Part shown: positions 1-12,201 of the stretch, piece by piece | Layout of the letters: each line of letters starts with the position of its first letter | Numbering within the stretch: the first letter of the stretch is position 1 | Source of the DNA: Bacillus carboniphilus | GTDB lineage: Bacteria > Bacillota > Bacilli > Bacillales > JC228 | Assembly: GCF_039522365.1 (NCBI RefSeq) | Contig: NZ_BAAADJ010000013.1 | Coordinates: 1-64,000 of the forward strand | DNA: 64,000 nucleotides | Direction: 5' to 3' | The notes under the pieces: generated by a model | What the model was told of the DNA's origin: nothing | What the model saw: only the letters and a program-made list of their open reading frames with translations | The model's database searches: none | Program-made: the position numbers and the translations under genes

Positions 1-86
<86 letters not shown>

Positions 87-93
87 AAAGTGA

Positions 94-122
94 AGCAACC
101 TAATGGATTAGGTTGCTTTTTT
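94..122 (+). terminator. Intrinsic terminator of the rRNA operon
   Basis: A perfect 10-bp stem (AGCAACCTAA at 94-103 with TTAGGTTGCT at 108-117), a TGGA loop and a run of six T. It lies just after the 5S rRNA and would end the rRNA transcript. Confidence 0.93.
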
Positions 123-219
123 GTATGGGTGATAGGGACATGTAGGAGAACTTTTCAGGATAGAGCATGTATTATTTCTGATAGAGGGCTAAACTTTTTT
201 CGATAGCAGCCGAAAAGAT

Positions 220-262
220 AACCGGCTCTTGGTTAAAATTTAAATAAAAGCCGGTTACCAAG
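220..262. repeat. Interleaved inverted repeats (a-b-a'-b' order)
   Basis: AACCGGCT (220-227) can pair with AGCCGGTT (249-256), and the adjoining CTTGGT (228-233) with ACCAAG (257-262). The two helices interleave, so they either exclude each other or form a pseudoknot-like fold. The 15 nt between them are all A/T. No coding potential is seen nearby. Role unknown. Confidence 0.6.
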
Positions 263-295
263 TACTTTATTTATTAAGATCCGGCTAAAGAAGAG

Positions 296-326
296 CTACG
301 GGTGTACGAATGGAGTACACCCGTAG
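296..326. repeat. 12-bp perfect inverted repeat next to the tandem array
   Basis: CTACGGGTGTAC (296-307) and GTACACCCGTAG (315-326) form a perfect 12-bp stem with a 7-nt loop. The last four bases of the right arm are the first four of the tandem array, so the palindrome and array share an edge. No T-run follows on either strand, so it is not an obvious terminator. Confidence 0.85.
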
Positions 327-511
327 CCTGAGTTCTGAAAAGAGTAGCCTGAGTTCTGAAAAGAGTAGCCTGAGTTCTGAAAAGAGTAGCCTGAGTTCTG
401 AAAAGAGTAGCCTGAGTTCTGAAAAGAGTAGCCTGAGTTCTGAAAAGAGTAGCCTGAGTTCTGAAAAGAGTAGCCTGAGTTCTGAAAAGAGTAGCCTGAG
501 TTCTGAAAAAG
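323..511. repeat. 21-bp tandem repeat, nine copies
   Basis: The unit GTAGCCTGAGTTCTGAAAAGA starts at 323 and repeats head to tail without spacers. The first eight copies are identical; the ninth (491-511) differs only at its end. Units of 21 nt keep phase, so long open frames appear on both strands (for example a repeating SLSSEKS heptapeptide), but none has a credible start context or a non-repetitive protein. I regard it as a non-coding minisatellite between the convergent rRNA operon and antiporter gene. Confidence 0.95.
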
Positions 512-520
512 ACTACATAA

Positions 521-561
521 TGAAAAAAATAAAAACCGGCCCAAAGTTGAAATGGCCGGTT
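521..561 (-). terminator. Intrinsic terminator of the NhaC-family gene
   Basis: Read on the minus strand, AACCGGCC (561-554) pairs with GGCCGGTT (541-534). TTTTATTTTTTTTC follows. It begins about 37 nt after the antiporter stop codon and is oriented to end its transcript. Confidence 0.85.
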
Positions 562-597
562 CATGTAATAAAAATGCGAAGAGTTCCCTAAAAGATA

Positions 598-1974
598 TTA
601 TTGATTTCTCATACCAATGCCGGTAATCCCAAGTATAATGGTGAACAAGGGGCTTAACAAGCAAAAGAATGTATACGGTAAATATTCTAAAGTCGGAACT
701 CCCAGTACCCCAGTTAAGAATACTCCACACACACTCCACGGGACAAGAGGATTTACTACTGTACCTGCGTCTTCGAGAGATCTTGAAAGATGCTTTCTAT
801 CAATTCCTTTTTGATCATATGAATCGGCAAAGGCTTCCCCTGTTAAAAGAATGGAAAGGTATTGTTCTCCTACTAAAAGGTTTACTCCAAATGCACATGA
901 AACTGAGGTCAAAATAGTAGATGCTCGTGACTTGAACCAATTTTTAATACCATGAAGCACGCTCTGAATGATTCCGAGGGTGAATAAGAGCCCACCTAAT
1001 CCTAGAGCTAAGATTACGAGGGAAATGGTGAACATCATACTGTCAATCCCACCTCGAGTTAATAGATGATCGATTGTTTCTAAACCTGTATTTGACACAT
1101 ATCCATTGAATAGAATAGTAAAAATTTCTCCCATTCCTAGTGGTAAATGAATGAAACTAATAAGCAAGCCAGTAATGGAACTTACTGCAAGTGTAGCTAA
1201 GGCATTAACCTTTAACATGGCTAGTACAATAAGTAATAGAATGGGTAATAAACTATAGAAGTGTACTAAGTTTGTCTCTTCTAAACTACTCTGAAATTTA
1301 TGGATTGCTGATAAATCAATTTGCTGACTTTCTGGAGAAAGAAAGGCCAAAACGATAGTAGTCAGGACAAATGCTGGTATTGTTGTCCAAGCCATATTTT
1401 TGATGTGTTCAAAAATATCCACATGTACAATGCTAGATGCTAAGTTCGTTGTATCTGATAAGGGAGACATCTTGTCTCCAAAGAAGGCACCTGAAATAAT
1501 GGCTCCTGCTGTAATAGGTAATGAAGCATCAGTCGACCCAGCAATACCGATGAAAGCAATGCCTAAGGTTCCCGCTGTTGTAAAAGCACTTCCTATTGAA
1601 ACACCTACGATGGCGCAAATGATAAAAACCATAGAATAAAAAAAGTCTGCTGTCGCTAATTCAAAGCCATAGTACATTATGGTTGGAATTGTTCCACTAA
1701 TCATCCAGCTACTAATTAGAACGCCTATCATAAAAAATAGAAAAATCGCACCTAGTCCGGTCTGGGCACCTTTTATGACACCTTGTTCCATTTGTTTAAA
1801 TGGAACTTTTTTTACCAGTCCATAGAGGAAAAGGAAAATAAGTGCAGAAATAATAGGTATGTGTGGTACTGTTTCAAGAAATATGATACTAGTACTCATT
1901 ACACCTAAAGAAATTATTAGTATACAAATTCCTTCTATAAATGAAGGTGATATTACATTTTTAGTGTGAATCAT
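598..1974 (-). CDS. nhaC: NhaC-family Na+/H+ antiporter, probable tyrosine transporter
   Basis: A 458-residue, very hydrophobic protein with roughly ten or more membrane segments. It has the NhaC-type region GAFFGDKMSPLSDTTNL and a glycine-rich AFTTAGTLGIAF stretch. I chose the ATG at 1974 because GGGGGGAA lies just upstream. The frame stays open further upstream, but that part is the T-box leader. NhaC proteins exchange Na+ and H+; related Firmicutes members under Tyr T-boxes have been predicted to carry tyrosine. The UAC specifier of the leader argues for that role here. Substrate is inferred; the family call is firm. Confidence 0.85.
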   Translation of the reverse strand: MIHTKNVISPSFIEGICILIISLGVMSTSIIFLETVPHIPIISALIFLFLYGLVKKVPFKQMEQGVIKGAQTGLGAIFLFFMIGVLISSWMISGTIPTIMYYGFELATADFFYSMVFIICAIVGVSIGSAFTTAGTLGIAFIGIAGSTDASLPITAGAIISGAFFGDKMSPLSDTTNLASSIVHVDIFEHIKNMAWTTIPAFVLTTIVLAFLSPESQQIDLSAIHKFQSSLEETNLVHFYSLLPILLLIVLAMLKVNALATLAVSSITGLLISFIHLPLGMGEIFTILFNGYVSNTGLETIDHLLTRGGIDSMMFTISLVILALGLGGLLFTLGIIQSVLHGIKNWFKSRASTILTSVSCAFGVNLLVGEQYLSILLTGEAFADSYDQKGIDRKHLSRSLEDAGTVVNPLVPWSVCGVFLTGVLGVPTLEYLPYTFFCLLSPLFTIILGITGIGMRNQ

Positions 1975-1984
1975 GTTGTTCCCC

Positions 1985-2244
1985 CCAAAATAAAAAGAGC
2001 CCTGTTTCATATAGGGACGGAGAATACTCCGTGGTACCACCCTATTTGATGAAACAACGCTCATCCACTTAAAATTATGCCTTCGTAAAACAAGTAATGT
2101 ATTTCGTGAAAAGTATGGCCTAGGTTTTCAGCATCCACCTAGTCTCTTGTGGCTGCACACACTTTCCCTACTGAGTTACTTTGAAGTAGATCCCTTATTT
2201 ACTTTTTTACTTAAACGCTTTTATGCAATAAAGCGACAAGCGTT
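1985..2244 (-). promoter_or_regulatory. T-box leader with Tyr (UAC) specifier
   Basis: The minus strand carries the T-box sequence AGGGTGGTACCACGG (2043-2029). Its UGGU bulge fits a tRNA with discriminator base A, as tRNA-Tyr has. Stem I is recognisable: AAGTAA/TTACTT lower helix, GGAAAGT/ACTTTTC upper helix, an AGTA motif on the left of the loop, and GAAATACA on the right, where the specifier is TAC (2101-2099). A distal AGAGACTAGG arm is present. The terminator alternative (GTTTCAT and ATAGGG with CCCTATATGAAAC, closed by GAGC/GCTC) ends in TTTTTATTTT. Uncharged tRNA-Tyr should allow readthrough into nhaC. Confidence 0.92.
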
Positions 2245-2250
2245 ATTACT

Positions 2251-2279
2251 ATAATAATGGGGTCGTTAAAATATGTCAA
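2251..2279 (-). promoter_or_regulatory. Sigma-A-type promoter for the T-box/nhaC transcript
   Basis: On the minus strand, TTGACA (2279-2274) and TATTAT (2256-2251) are separated by 17 nt. Transcription should start near 2244, just before the T-box stem I. Confidence 0.85.
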
Positions 2280-2394
2280 CACAATTAACAATGGAAACTT
2301 ATGTATCGAACCTAACAAGCATTTTTTAAAATAAATGTTAGATAAATTGCAAGTCTATCGATACTCAAACAGGGATAGAATAGATGTATATAAA

Positions 2395-2424
2395 TTGCAT
2401 CGAGAAGATTTTTTGTTGTATAAT
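2395..2424 (+). promoter_or_regulatory. Sigma-A-type promoter of the ctsR operon
   Basis: TTGCAT (2395-2400) and a perfect TATAAT (2419-2424), 18 nt apart. The CtsR operator begins 3 nt after the -10, so bound CtsR would cover the start site. Confidence 0.8.
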
Positions 2425-2427
2425 GAA

Positions 2428-2444
2428 TGTCAAAGATAGTCAAA
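2428..2444 (+). promoter_or_regulatory. CtsR operator (tandem heptads)
   Basis: TGTCAAA (2428-2434), a 3-nt spacer, then AGTCAAA (2438-2444). The known CtsR box is a direct repeat of (A/G)GTCAAA with 3-nt spacing. A further partial GTCAA follows. This predicts autorepression of the ctsR-mcsA-mcsB-clpC operon and release on heat or protein stress. Confidence 0.9.
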
Positions 2445-2472
2445 GTCAATATACTATAGGGTAGGAGGGGGC

Positions 2473-2937
2473 ATGGTGAAAAATATATCTGACATCATCG
2501 AAGAGTACTTAAAGAAAGTTCTTGAATTAAGTAACCACGATGTTGTGGAAGTAAAGCGTAGCGAAATTGCAGATAAATTTCAATGTGTACCTTCACAAAT
2601 CAATTATGTTATTAACACTCGATTTACTATTGAAAGAGGATATTTAGTTGAAAGTAAGCGTGGTGGTGGAGGGTTTATTCGAATTATGAAAGTAACTCAT
2701 CAAGCACACGCACAGCTAATTGATCACCTCATGTCTCATTTACAATCAAAAATCAGTCAAGCAACGGCGATAGATGTCATTCAAAGACTATTAAATGAAC
2801 GGGTTATAACTGAACAAGAAGCCAAAATTATGGTTAGTGTGATGGATCGCTCTGTTCTTCATATTCAACTACCTGAAAGGGATGAATTAAGAGCAAGGAT
2901 TCTAAGAGCCATGTTAACGACATTGAAGTATAAATAA
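2473..2937 (+). CDS. ctsR: Transcriptional repressor CtsR
   Basis: A 154-residue protein of usual CtsR length. The N-terminal winged helix-turn-helix includes the family segment VPSQINYVINTRFT and the glycine wing RGGGGFIRIM. The C-terminal half is the dimerisation and McsB/ClpC-interaction domain. The ATG at 2473 follows a strong GGAGGGGG. CtsR represses class III heat-shock genes and is inactivated by heat or arginine phosphorylation, then degraded by ClpCP. First gene of the operon, with its own operator upstream. Confidence 0.97.
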   Translation: MVKNISDIIEEYLKKVLELSNHDVVEVKRSEIADKFQCVPSQINYVINTRFTIERGYLVESKRGGGGFIRIMKVTHQAHAQLIDHLMSHLQSKISQATAIDVIQRLLNERVITEQEAKIMVSVMDRSVLHIQLPERDELRARILRAMLTTLKYK

Positions 2938-2961
2938 TGGTGGAAAGTGAGAGGGAGCTAT

Positions 2962-3513
2962 ATGTTATGTCAAGAATGCCATCAACGTCCAGCCACTTTA
3001 CATTTAACAAAGATTATTAACGGAGAAAAGACGGAAGTCCACCTTTGTGAACATTGTGCTCAAGATAAGGGCGATATGATGATGTTTCAAGGAGGACCTG
3101 GTTTTTCAGTCCATCATTTATTAGCAGGTATGTTAAGTGGTGAGAGTGGATTCCCGAAATCTAACAAGCAGCATTTCGACCAACCGCATGGTCTAAAATG
3201 TGATCATTGTGGGTTAACCTACCGTAAGTTTTCCGCTATAGGAAAATTTGGGTGTGCTCATTGCTATGAGAGTTTTAAAGATTCTCTTCAACCTGTTTTA
3301 AGAAGGTTACATGGAGGGAATACCGTTCATAGCGGAAAAATACCACAAAGAGCTGGTGGTACAATCCACACGAAAAAGAAGCTTCAAGAATTAAAAAATC
3401 ATTTAAAGGACCTTATTGGTCAAGAGGAGTTTGAGAAGGCTGCACAAGTTCGAGATGAAATTCGTGCCTTAGAAAAGGAAATTAATTCTGCTTCTAAGGG
3501 AGGGGAAGAATAG
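2962..3513 (+). CDS. mcsA: Activator of McsB kinase, zinc-binding McsA
   Basis: 183 residues from the ATG at 2962, preceded by GAGAGGGAG. An in-frame GTG at 2947 lacks a good ribosome site. Four CxxC pairs (C3/C6, C29/C32, C80/C83, C98/C101) form two zinc-finger regions, and a UVR-like helical domain occupies about residues 138-172. McsA activates the McsB arginine kinase and takes part in CtsR control and stress or metal response. Its stop codon abuts the mcsB start, suggesting translational coupling. Confidence 0.95.
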   Translation: MLCQECHQRPATLHLTKIINGEKTEVHLCEHCAQDKGDMMMFQGGPGFSVHHLLAGMLSGESGFPKSNKQHFDQPHGLKCDHCGLTYRKFSAIGKFGCAHCYESFKDSLQPVLRRLHGGNTVHSGKIPQRAGGTIHTKKKLQELKNHLKDLIGQEEFEKAAQVRDEIRALEKEINSASKGGEE

Positions 3514-4581
3514 ATGTCTTTAGAGAAGTTTTTAAATCAAGTTGTGAGCTCGTGGATGAGTGAAGAGGGTCCACATTCAAGTTTTGTTTTAAGTAGTAGA
3601 ATTAGGCTCGCGAGAAACCTGAAAAACCATGTTTTCCCTATTATTCTTTCCAATGAAGAGGCGAAAAGTCTTGTTCAAGAATTAGAACAAAAAATCTTAC
3701 AATCTAATAAGGCTCCTTTACCATTAGAGCTTTTACGAATGGATAATCTTCAACCACTCCAAAAAAGAGTTTTAGTTGAAAAGCATTTAATTAGCCCCAA
3801 TTTAGCAGAGGATTCAGCACATGGTGCGTGTCTTCTTTCTGAAAATGAGGAAGTAAGCATAATGATTAATGAGGAAGACCATATCCGCATACAATGTTTA
3901 TTCCCAGGGCTACAACTCCAACAATCGTTGCAACTAGCCAATACATTAGATAACTGGTTAGAGGAAAAGTTAGACTATGCATTTGATGAAGAAAAGGGAT
4001 ACTTAACAAGCTGTCCTACAAATGTTGGAACAGGTCTAAGAGCATCCGTTATGATGCATCTTCCAGGGCTTGTGCTGACGCAACAAATGAACCGATTGAT
4101 TCCCGCTATTAGCCAACTTGGGTTAGTGGTTCGAGGGATATATGGAGAAGGTAGTGAAGCTTTGGGTAATATTTTTCAAATTTCAAACCAAATTACCCTT
4201 GGTAAGTCAGAAGAAGATATTGTGGAAGATTTAACTACGGTAGTAACACAGCTTATTGAGCAAGAACGATCTAGTAGAGAAGCACTTGCTAATCAATCTG
4301 GCATACAATTAGAAGACAGAATCTTTCGTTCATATGGAACTTTGACGCACAGTAGAATTATTGAATCAAAAGAAGCTGCTAAATGTCTTTCTGATCTAAG
4401 ACTTGGAATTGATATGGGGTATATAAAGGATGTAAGCCGCAATATACTGAATGAGCTAATGATTATTACGCAACCAGGATTTTTACAACAATATGCTGGA
4501 GGCCCGCTAAGACCTCATGAGAGAGATGTGAAGAGGGCTGCCTTAATTAGAGAGCGACTTAAACTAGAATCTAAAGGGTAG
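3514..4581 (+). CDS. mcsB: Protein-arginine kinase McsB
   Basis: 355 residues, homologous to phosphagen kinases. Seen are the nucleotide-phosphate arginines in SSRIRLARN (27-35), the NEEDH motif (119-123) and the catalytic-loop cysteine C167 in [10 protein letters not shown] conserved arginine-rich C terminus follows. McsB phosphorylates arginines on CtsR and damaged proteins, marking them for ClpC-ClpP. The ATG at 3514 immediately follows the mcsA stop, so the two are probably co-translated. All key residues appear intact. Confidence 0.97.
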   Translation: MSLEKFLNQVVSSWMSEEGPHSSFVLSSRIRLARNLKNHVFPIILSNEEAKSLVQELEQKILQSNKAPLPLELLRMDNLQPLQKRVLVEKHLISPNLAEDSAHGACLLSENEEVSIMINEEDHIRIQCLFPGLQLQQSLQLANTLDNWLEEKLDYAFDEEKGYLTSCPTNVGTGLRASVMMHLPGLVLTQQMNRLIPAISQLGLVVRGIYGEGSEALGNIFQISNQITLGKSEEDIVEDLTTVVTQLIEQERSSREALANQSGIQLEDRIFRSYGTLTHSRIIESKEAAKCLSDLRLGIDMGYIKDVSRNILNELMIITQPGFLQQYAGGPLRPHERDVKRAALIRERLKLESKG

Positions 4582-4593
4582 GAGGTAACACAA

Positions 4594-7014
4594 ATGATGT
4601 TTGGACGATTTACAGAAAGAGCACAAAAAGTATTAGCGTTATCTCAAGAAGAAGCTATGAGACTAGGCCATAGTAATATTGGGACAGAACATGTACTTTT
4701 AGGTCTTGTTCGTGAAGGAGAAGGTATTGCAGCAAAAGCACTGTATGGCTTAGGCTTAAGTCCTGACAAGATTCAAAAAGAAGTGGAAAACTTAATTGGT
4801 CGAGGTAAAGACCAATCTCAAAATATACATTACACACCGAGGGCGAAGAAAGTTATTGAGCTATCAATGGACGAAGCAAGAAAATTGGGGCACTCATACG
4901 TTGGAACGGAACATATTCTTCTCGGCTTAATTCGCGAAGGAGAAGGTGTGGCTGCAAGAGTTCTAAATAACCTAGGGGTCAGTCTAAATAAGGCTAGGCA
5001 GCAGGTCCTTCAACTTCTTGGTAGTAATGAAGCAAGTGGTCACCAAGGGTCTTCTCATTCAAGCGCAAATACGCCAACATTAGATAGCCTTGCAAGAGAT
5101 TTAACTGCAATTGCAAGAGAGGGCAGTTTAGATCCTGTAATTGGTAGAGGTAAAGAGATTCAACGAGTGATTGAAGTACTTAGTAGAAGAACAAAAAATA
5201 ATCCAGTACTTATCGGAGAGCCTGGTGTCGGTAAAACAGCCATTGCAGAAGGGTTAGCCCAGCAAATCGTACAAAACGAAGTGCCGGAGATTCTACGGGA
5301 TAAACGTGTTATGACATTAGATATGGGTACTGTAGTAGCTGGAACAAAATATCGGGGAGAATTTGAAGACCGGTTAAAGAAGGTTATGGATGAAATCCGT
5401 CAAGCCGGGAATATTATTCTCTTCATTGATGAGCTGCATACGTTAATTGGAGCGGGTGGAGCAGAAGGTGCCATTGATGCTTCGAATATCTTAAAGCCAT
5501 CTCTAGCTCGTGGGGAACTCCAGTGTATTGGTGCAACGACCTTAGATGAGTATAGAAAATATATCGAGAAGGATGCTGCATTAGAGCGTCGTTTCCAACC
5601 TATAACAGTAGATGAACCTTCTGTAGATGAGTCCGTTCAAATTCTTGAAGGGTTACGTGATCGATATGAGGCTCACCACCGTGTGTCTATTACCGATGAA
5701 GCCATCTCAGCAGCAGTAAAGCTATCAGACCGCTATATTTCAGACCGTTTCTTACCAGATAAGGCGATTGATTTAATAGATGAAGCTGGTTCAAAAGTAA
5801 GGTTGCGCTCTTTTACAACTCCTCCAAATCTTAAAGAGCTGGAATTAAAACTTGAAGAAGTTCGAAAAGAAAAGGATGCTGCCGTTCAAAGCCAGGAATT
5901 TGAAAAAGCTGCTTCATTAAGAGATTCTGAGCAACGTTTACGTGAGCAGCTAGAAGAAACAAAAAAAGCATGGAAAGAAAAACAGGGGCAGGAAAATAAT
6001 GAGGTAACAGTTGAAGATATAGCAGCTGTTGTTTCTAGCTGGACAGGAATTCCGGTTTCAAAACTAGCTCAAACCGAATCAGATAAATTGTTAAATCTAG
6101 AGGGCATCTTGCACTCTCGTGTAATAGGTCAAGATGAGGCAGTAAAAGCTGTTTCTAAAGCGGTACGCCGTGCAAGAGCTGGGTTAAAAGACCCAAAAAG
6201 ACCTATTGGTTCCTTTATTTTCTTAGGTCCAACAGGTGTTGGTAAAACAGAGCTTGCTAGAGCCCTTGCAGAGGCAATGTTTGGTGATGAGGATGCTATG
6301 ATTCGGATTGATATGTCTGAGTTCATGGAGAAACATTCAACTTCCAGACTTGTAGGATCACCTCCTGGTTATGTTGGATATGATGAAGGGGGACAATTAA
6401 CAGAAAAGGTTCGAAGAAAGCCATATTCTGTTATTCTTTTAGATGAAATCGAAAAGGCTCACCCTGATGTTTTCAATATTCTCTTACAAGTTTTAGAGGA
6501 TGGACGATTAACGGATTCTAAAGGTAGAACAGTTGACTTTAGAAATACAGTTTTAATTATGACATCTAACGTAGGTGCTGAGGCATTAAGACGCAATAAA
6601 TATGTTGGCTTTAGTGTTCAAGACGGAGAACAAGACTACAAAGATATGAAAGGGAAAGTAATGGAAGAGCTTAAGAAAGCATTCCGCCCTGAATTTATAA
6701 ACCGTATTGATGAAACGATTGTTTTCCACGCGCTTGAAAAGCCACACCTTACTGAGATTGTAAGTCTAATGTCTAGCCAATTAACAACTCGCTTGAAGGA
6801 ACAAGACATTTTACTTGAGTTAACTGATGCAGCGAAGGCTAAAATTGCTGAAGAAGGCTACGATCCAGAGTATGGTGCTAGACCACTGAGAAGAGCTATT
6901 CAGAAGCATATAGAAGATCGCTTATCTGAAGAGCTGTTAAAAGGCCAAGTATTAACTGGACATAAGGTTATTGTTGATGTCCAAGATGGGGAATTTAAAG
7001 TAATATCTCAATAA
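4594..7014 (+). CDS. clpC: ATP-dependent Clp protease ATPase subunit ClpC
   Basis: 806 residues with full ClpC architecture. Two Clp-N repeats span about 1-145. D1 has Walker A GEPGVGKT (208-215). A UVR-like middle domain lies near 420-455 ([15 protein letters not shown]). D2 has Walker A GPTGVGKT and sensor [10 protein letters not shown]. ClpC unfolds substrates for ClpP, including arginine-phosphorylated proteins, with McsB or MecA as adaptors. GGTAGGAGGT precedes the ATG at 4594; a second in-frame ATG follows directly and could also serve. Last gene of the CtsR operon before a hairpin. Confidence 0.97.
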   Translation: MMFGRFTERAQKVLALSQEEAMRLGHSNIGTEHVLLGLVREGEGIAAKALYGLGLSPDKIQKEVENLIGRGKDQSQNIHYTPRAKKVIELSMDEARKLGHSYVGTEHILLGLIREGEGVAARVLNNLGVSLNKARQQVLQLLGSNEASGHQGSSHSSANTPTLDSLARDLTAIAREGSLDPVIGRGKEIQRVIEVLSRRTKNNPVLIGEPGVGKTAIAEGLAQQIVQNEVPEILRDKRVMTLDMGTVVAGTKYRGEFEDRLKKVMDEIRQAGNIILFIDELHTLIGAGGAEGAIDASNILKPSLARGELQCIGATTLDEYRKYIEKDAALERRFQPITVDEPSVDESVQILEGLRDRYEAHHRVSITDEAISAAVKLSDRYISDRFLPDKAIDLIDEAGSKVRLRSFTTPPNLKELELKLEEVRKEKDAAVQSQEFEKAASLRDSEQRLREQLEETKKAWKEKQGQENNEVTVEDIAAVVSSWTGIPVSKLAQTESDKLLNLEGILHSRVIGQDEAVKAVSKAVRRARAGLKDPKRPIGSFIFLGPTGVGKTELARALAEAMFGDEDAMIRIDMSEFMEKHSTSRLVGSPPGYVGYDEGGQLTEKVRRKPYSVILLDEIEKAHPDVFNILLQVLEDGRLTDSKGRTVDFRNTVLIMTSNVGAEALRRNKYVGFSVQDGEQDYKDMKGKVMEELKKAFRPEFINRIDETIVFHALEKPHLTEIVSLMSSQLTTRLKEQDILLELTDAAKAKIAEEGYDPEYGARPLRRAIQKHIEDRLSEELLKGQVLTGHKVIVDVQDGEFKVISQ

Positions 7015-7030
7015 AATAAATAAAAACATA

Positions 7031-7068
7031 CAAAAGGAAGGTACTCATGCTGCCTTCCTTTTGTGTAT
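7031..7068 (+). terminator. Terminator-like hairpin between clpC and radA
   Basis: CAAAAGGAAGG (7031-7041) pairs perfectly with CCTTCCTTTTG (7053-7063). The T-tract is short and interrupted (TTTTGTGT), so termination may be partial and let some transcription enter radA. Confidence 0.65.
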
Positions 7069-7173
7069 AGCTTGAATAAGCTTGTACATTTTACATGATA
7101 CAATCAAAACATCTTGTACAACTTGCATAAAATTTTACATTTATCTGTATGGTGTAGAGAGGAGAAAAATTTT

Positions 7174-8550
7174 TTGAGTAAAGTAAAAACAAAGTTCGTA
7201 TGTCAAGAATGTGGATACGAATCTCCTAAATGGATGGGGAAATGCCCTGGTTGTCATCAATGGAATACTCTGCAGGAAGAGAAACAAAAGAAAACGAGGT
7301 TAGGGAGTAGCGGTGCCTTTCAACATACATCCCAATCTATGTCAAAGGCTGTTCCGTTAAAGGATATTGAAAGTATAGAGGAACCTCGGATTTTGACGGG
7401 GATGAAAGAACTGGATCGTGTATTAGGTGGCGGAATTGTTCCGGGATCACTGGTTTTAATTGGTGGAGATCCGGGTATTGGTAAATCAACCCTATTGCTT
7501 CAGGTTTCAGCTTTACTAGTACATAGAAATCAAGGTGTCCTTTATGTTTCAGGTGAGGAGTCAACAAAACAAACGAAATTAAGAGCCAACCGTCTTTCGA
7601 TTGCCACGGATCAATTATATGTCTATAGCGAAACAAACCTAGAAGAAATTTTGTCTGCGATTGATGAAATACAGCCTCAATTTGTAGTAATTGATTCCAT
7701 CCAAACCGTTTATCATTCAGCGGTAACTTCTGCACCAGGAAGTGTATCTCAAGTTAGAGAATGTACGTCTGAACTAATGAGAATTGCTAAAACAAAAGGG
7801 ATTGCTATTTTCATAGTTGGTCATGTAACAAAAGAAGGATCCATTGCTGGACCAAAACTGCTGGAACATATGGTAGATACTGTTCTTTATTTTGAAGGGG
7901 AAAGACACCATACATTTCGAATTATAAGAGCGGTGAAAAATAGATTTGGATCGACGAACGAAATGGGTATTTTTGATATGAAGGATACGGGACTTGAAGA
8001 AGTAGAAAATCCATCTGAAATCTTTTTAGAAGAACGTTCAAAAGGTTCATCAGGTTCAACCGTTGTTGCCTCGATGGAAGGTACAAGGCCAATGTTAGTG
8101 GAAATTCAGGCCCTAATAACGCCGACTAGTTTCGGAAACCCTAGGCGAATGGCTACGGGAACAGATCATAATCGGGTATCTCTTATAATGGCTGTTTTAG
8201 AAAAAAGGGTAGGGCTTTTACTTCAGAACCAAGATGCTTACCTGAAAGTAGCGGGTGGGGTAAAGCTAGATGAGCCTGCCATTGATTTGGCCATTGCGAT
8301 AAGTATCGCTTCTAGCTTTAGAGACCAGCCAACCAACCCTGGCGATTGTTTTATTGGAGAAGTTGGGTTGACTGGGGAAATACGGAGGGTAACCCGGTTA
8401 GAAAATCGAATACAAGAAGCACATAAGCTAGGATTTCAACGAGTGATTGTGCCTAAATTTAATTTAGATTCTATTAAAATCCCACCAGGTATTAAAGTGG
8501 AGGGAGTCTCAACACTTCAGGAGGCGTTAAAAACAGCATTAGGAGGATAA
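7174..8550 (+). CDS. radA: DNA repair protein RadA
   Basis: 458 residues from a TTG at 7174, preceded by AGAGAGGAG; this matches the usual RadA length and start (zinc finger C10, C13, C24, C27). The longer frame from 7114 lacks family-like sequence. Walker [11 protein letters not shown], the RadA-specific KNRFG motif, and a C-terminal Lon-protease-like domain are present. RadA is a RecA-like, DnaB-type helicase that promotes branch migration in recombination. disA starts 2 nt after its stop, and AGGAGG at the radA end serves disA. Confidence 0.96.
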   Translation: MSKVKTKFVCQECGYESPKWMGKCPGCHQWNTLQEEKQKKTRLGSSGAFQHTSQSMSKAVPLKDIESIEEPRILTGMKELDRVLGGGIVPGSLVLIGGDPGIGKSTLLLQVSALLVHRNQGVLYVSGEESTKQTKLRANRLSIATDQLYVYSETNLEEILSAIDEIQPQFVVIDSIQTVYHSAVTSAPGSVSQVRECTSELMRIAKTKGIAIFIVGHVTKEGSIAGPKLLEHMVDTVLYFEGERHHTFRIIRAVKNRFGSTNEMGIFDMKDTGLEEVENPSEIFLEERSKGSSGSTVVASMEGTRPMLVEIQALITPTSFGNPRRMATGTDHNRVSLIMAVLEKRVGLLLQNQDAYLKVAGGVKLDEPAIDLAIAISIASSFRDQPTNPGDCFIGEVGLTGEIRRVTRLENRIQEAHKLGFQRVIVPKFNLDSIKIPPGIKVEGVSTLQEALKTALGG

Positions 8551-8551
8551 C

Positions 8552-9625
8552 ATGGACGAGAAAAAGCTGGGCGACAAAAAATTAAGCGATATCTTACAGT
8601 TCATTGCTCCCGGAACACCTTTGCGAGAAGGGGTGGATAATGTACTACGAGCCAACACAGGTGGACTCATTGTAGTGGGATGTAATGAAAAAGTAGAAAG
8701 TGTTGTGGATGGAGGTTTTCATATTGACTGTACCTTCACTCCAAGCCATTTATACGAGCTTGCAAAAATGGACGGGGCTATTGTTTTAAACGAAACAGGT
8801 ACCCGGATTCTCATTGCAAACGCCCAGCTATCTCCAGATCCGTCTATTCCTTCTGGTGAAACAGGGATGAGACACAGAACAGCAGAGCGTGTGGCCAGAC
8901 AAACGAAAGCACTCGTTATTGCTATTTCCCAAAGAAGAAATGTTATCACACTCTACCAAGGTAGTTTTAGATATGCCTTAAGAGATATTTCAGTCATACT
9001 TACTAAGGCTAACCAGGCTGTTCAGACACTTGAAAAATATAAAGTAGTTTTAGAACAAAGTATTGCAAACTTAAGTATCTTGGAGTACGAGGAATTTGTA
9101 ACCTATAGTGAACTATTACAAATATTGAAACATTTTGAAATGGTTTTACGAATCAAAAATGAGCTTGTAGCGTACTTGTATGAACTAGGAACGGAAGGTA
9201 GATTGATTAAATTACAAATGAATGAACTCGTATATGATCTTGAAGAGGAAGCAAAAATGATTATCAGAGACTATTCTTTTGATAAAAAAGTGAAACCTTC
9301 TGACGTTCTAAAACGTTTTCAAGATATAGTAGGTTCTGAAATGCTAGATGATACCCACTTGTTAAGATTGTTAGGGTATACAGGAATAATCCATCTGGAC
9401 GAGGTCATTTATCCAAGAGGTTATCGAATCCTTAGCAAAATTCCAAGAATTCCCCCATTAGTGGTGGAAAATTTAATTCACTCGTTTAAAGGACTTCCTC
9501 ATATTATCAATGCTTCAGTAGAAGAGTTAGACGATGTTGACGGAATTGGCGAGGTTAGAGCGAGGAAGATTAAAGAAGGACTGAAATTTATCAAAGAGCA
9601 ATTATATGCAGACAGACAATTATAG
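8552..9625 (+). CDS. disA: Diadenylate cyclase DisA, DNA integrity scanning protein
   Basis: 357 residues. The diadenylate cyclase domain shows the catalytic DGA (74-76) and RHR (107-109) motifs. A helical linker and a C-terminal helix-hairpin-helix DNA-binding region ([16 protein letters not shown]) follow. DisA makes c-di-AMP from two ATP and scans DNA; branched DNA lowers its activity and can delay sporulation. AGGAGG in the last radA codons precedes the ATG, so it is almost certainly cotranscribed with radA, as in B. subtilis. Confidence 0.97.
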   Translation: MDEKKLGDKKLSDILQFIAPGTPLREGVDNVLRANTGGLIVVGCNEKVESVVDGGFHIDCTFTPSHLYELAKMDGAIVLNETGTRILIANAQLSPDPSIPSGETGMRHRTAERVARQTKALVIAISQRRNVITLYQGSFRYALRDISVILTKANQAVQTLEKYKVVLEQSIANLSILEYEEFVTYSELLQILKHFEMVLRIKNELVAYLYELGTEGRLIKLQMNELVYDLEEEAKMIIRDYSFDKKVKPSDVLKRFQDIVGSEMLDDTHLLRLLGYTGIIHLDEVIYPRGYRILSKIPRIPPLVVENLIHSFKGLPHIINASVEELDDVDGIGEVRARKIKEGLKFIKEQLYADRQL

Positions 9626-9673
9626 CTCTGGAATGAATTTGACATTTTTTTGAAAGGGGTGCTAACCTAGAAA

Positions 9674-9687
9674 TAATTACGTAATTA
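9674..9687. other. 14-bp perfect palindrome upstream of yacL
   Basis: TAATTACGTAATTA is its own reverse complement. The same core ATTACGTAAT recurs at 41641-41650 before the S10 operon promoters. It may be a protein-binding site or chance in AT-rich DNA. A TATAAT at 9785-9790, closer to yacL, is the likelier -10 element; no convincing -35 was found. Confidence 0.35.
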
Positions 9688-9810
9688 AGTCATTTATTGT
9701 ATATTGGTATAACATTTCAATTTCGATTTCTTTACAATTTTAAGAAACCGTTGTAATAGAGCGTTTCAAAAATCTATTTTTGTTTATAATGTTTAAAAGG
9801 AGGTGAAGAA

Positions 9811-12099
<2,289 letters not shown>

Positions 12100-12201
12100 C
12101 TTCTACCATCACGAAAAGGAAGTTAGGCTTTATCCTATACTGTGAACATGATAAAATACAAACGATATTGTAGAGTATTTAAAGGAGGCCTGTTTTAGGC
12201 T

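Noticed and set aside
323-511. CRISPR array
   Set aside because: Copies adjoin with no spacers, units are 21 bp, and no cas genes are nearby.
274-739. Open frames on both strands through the 21-bp array (repeats of SLSSEKS, FRTQATL, QNSGYSF)
   Set aside because: They exist only because the unit is a multiple of three without stops. There is no ribosome site, and sequence outside the repeat does not look protein-like.
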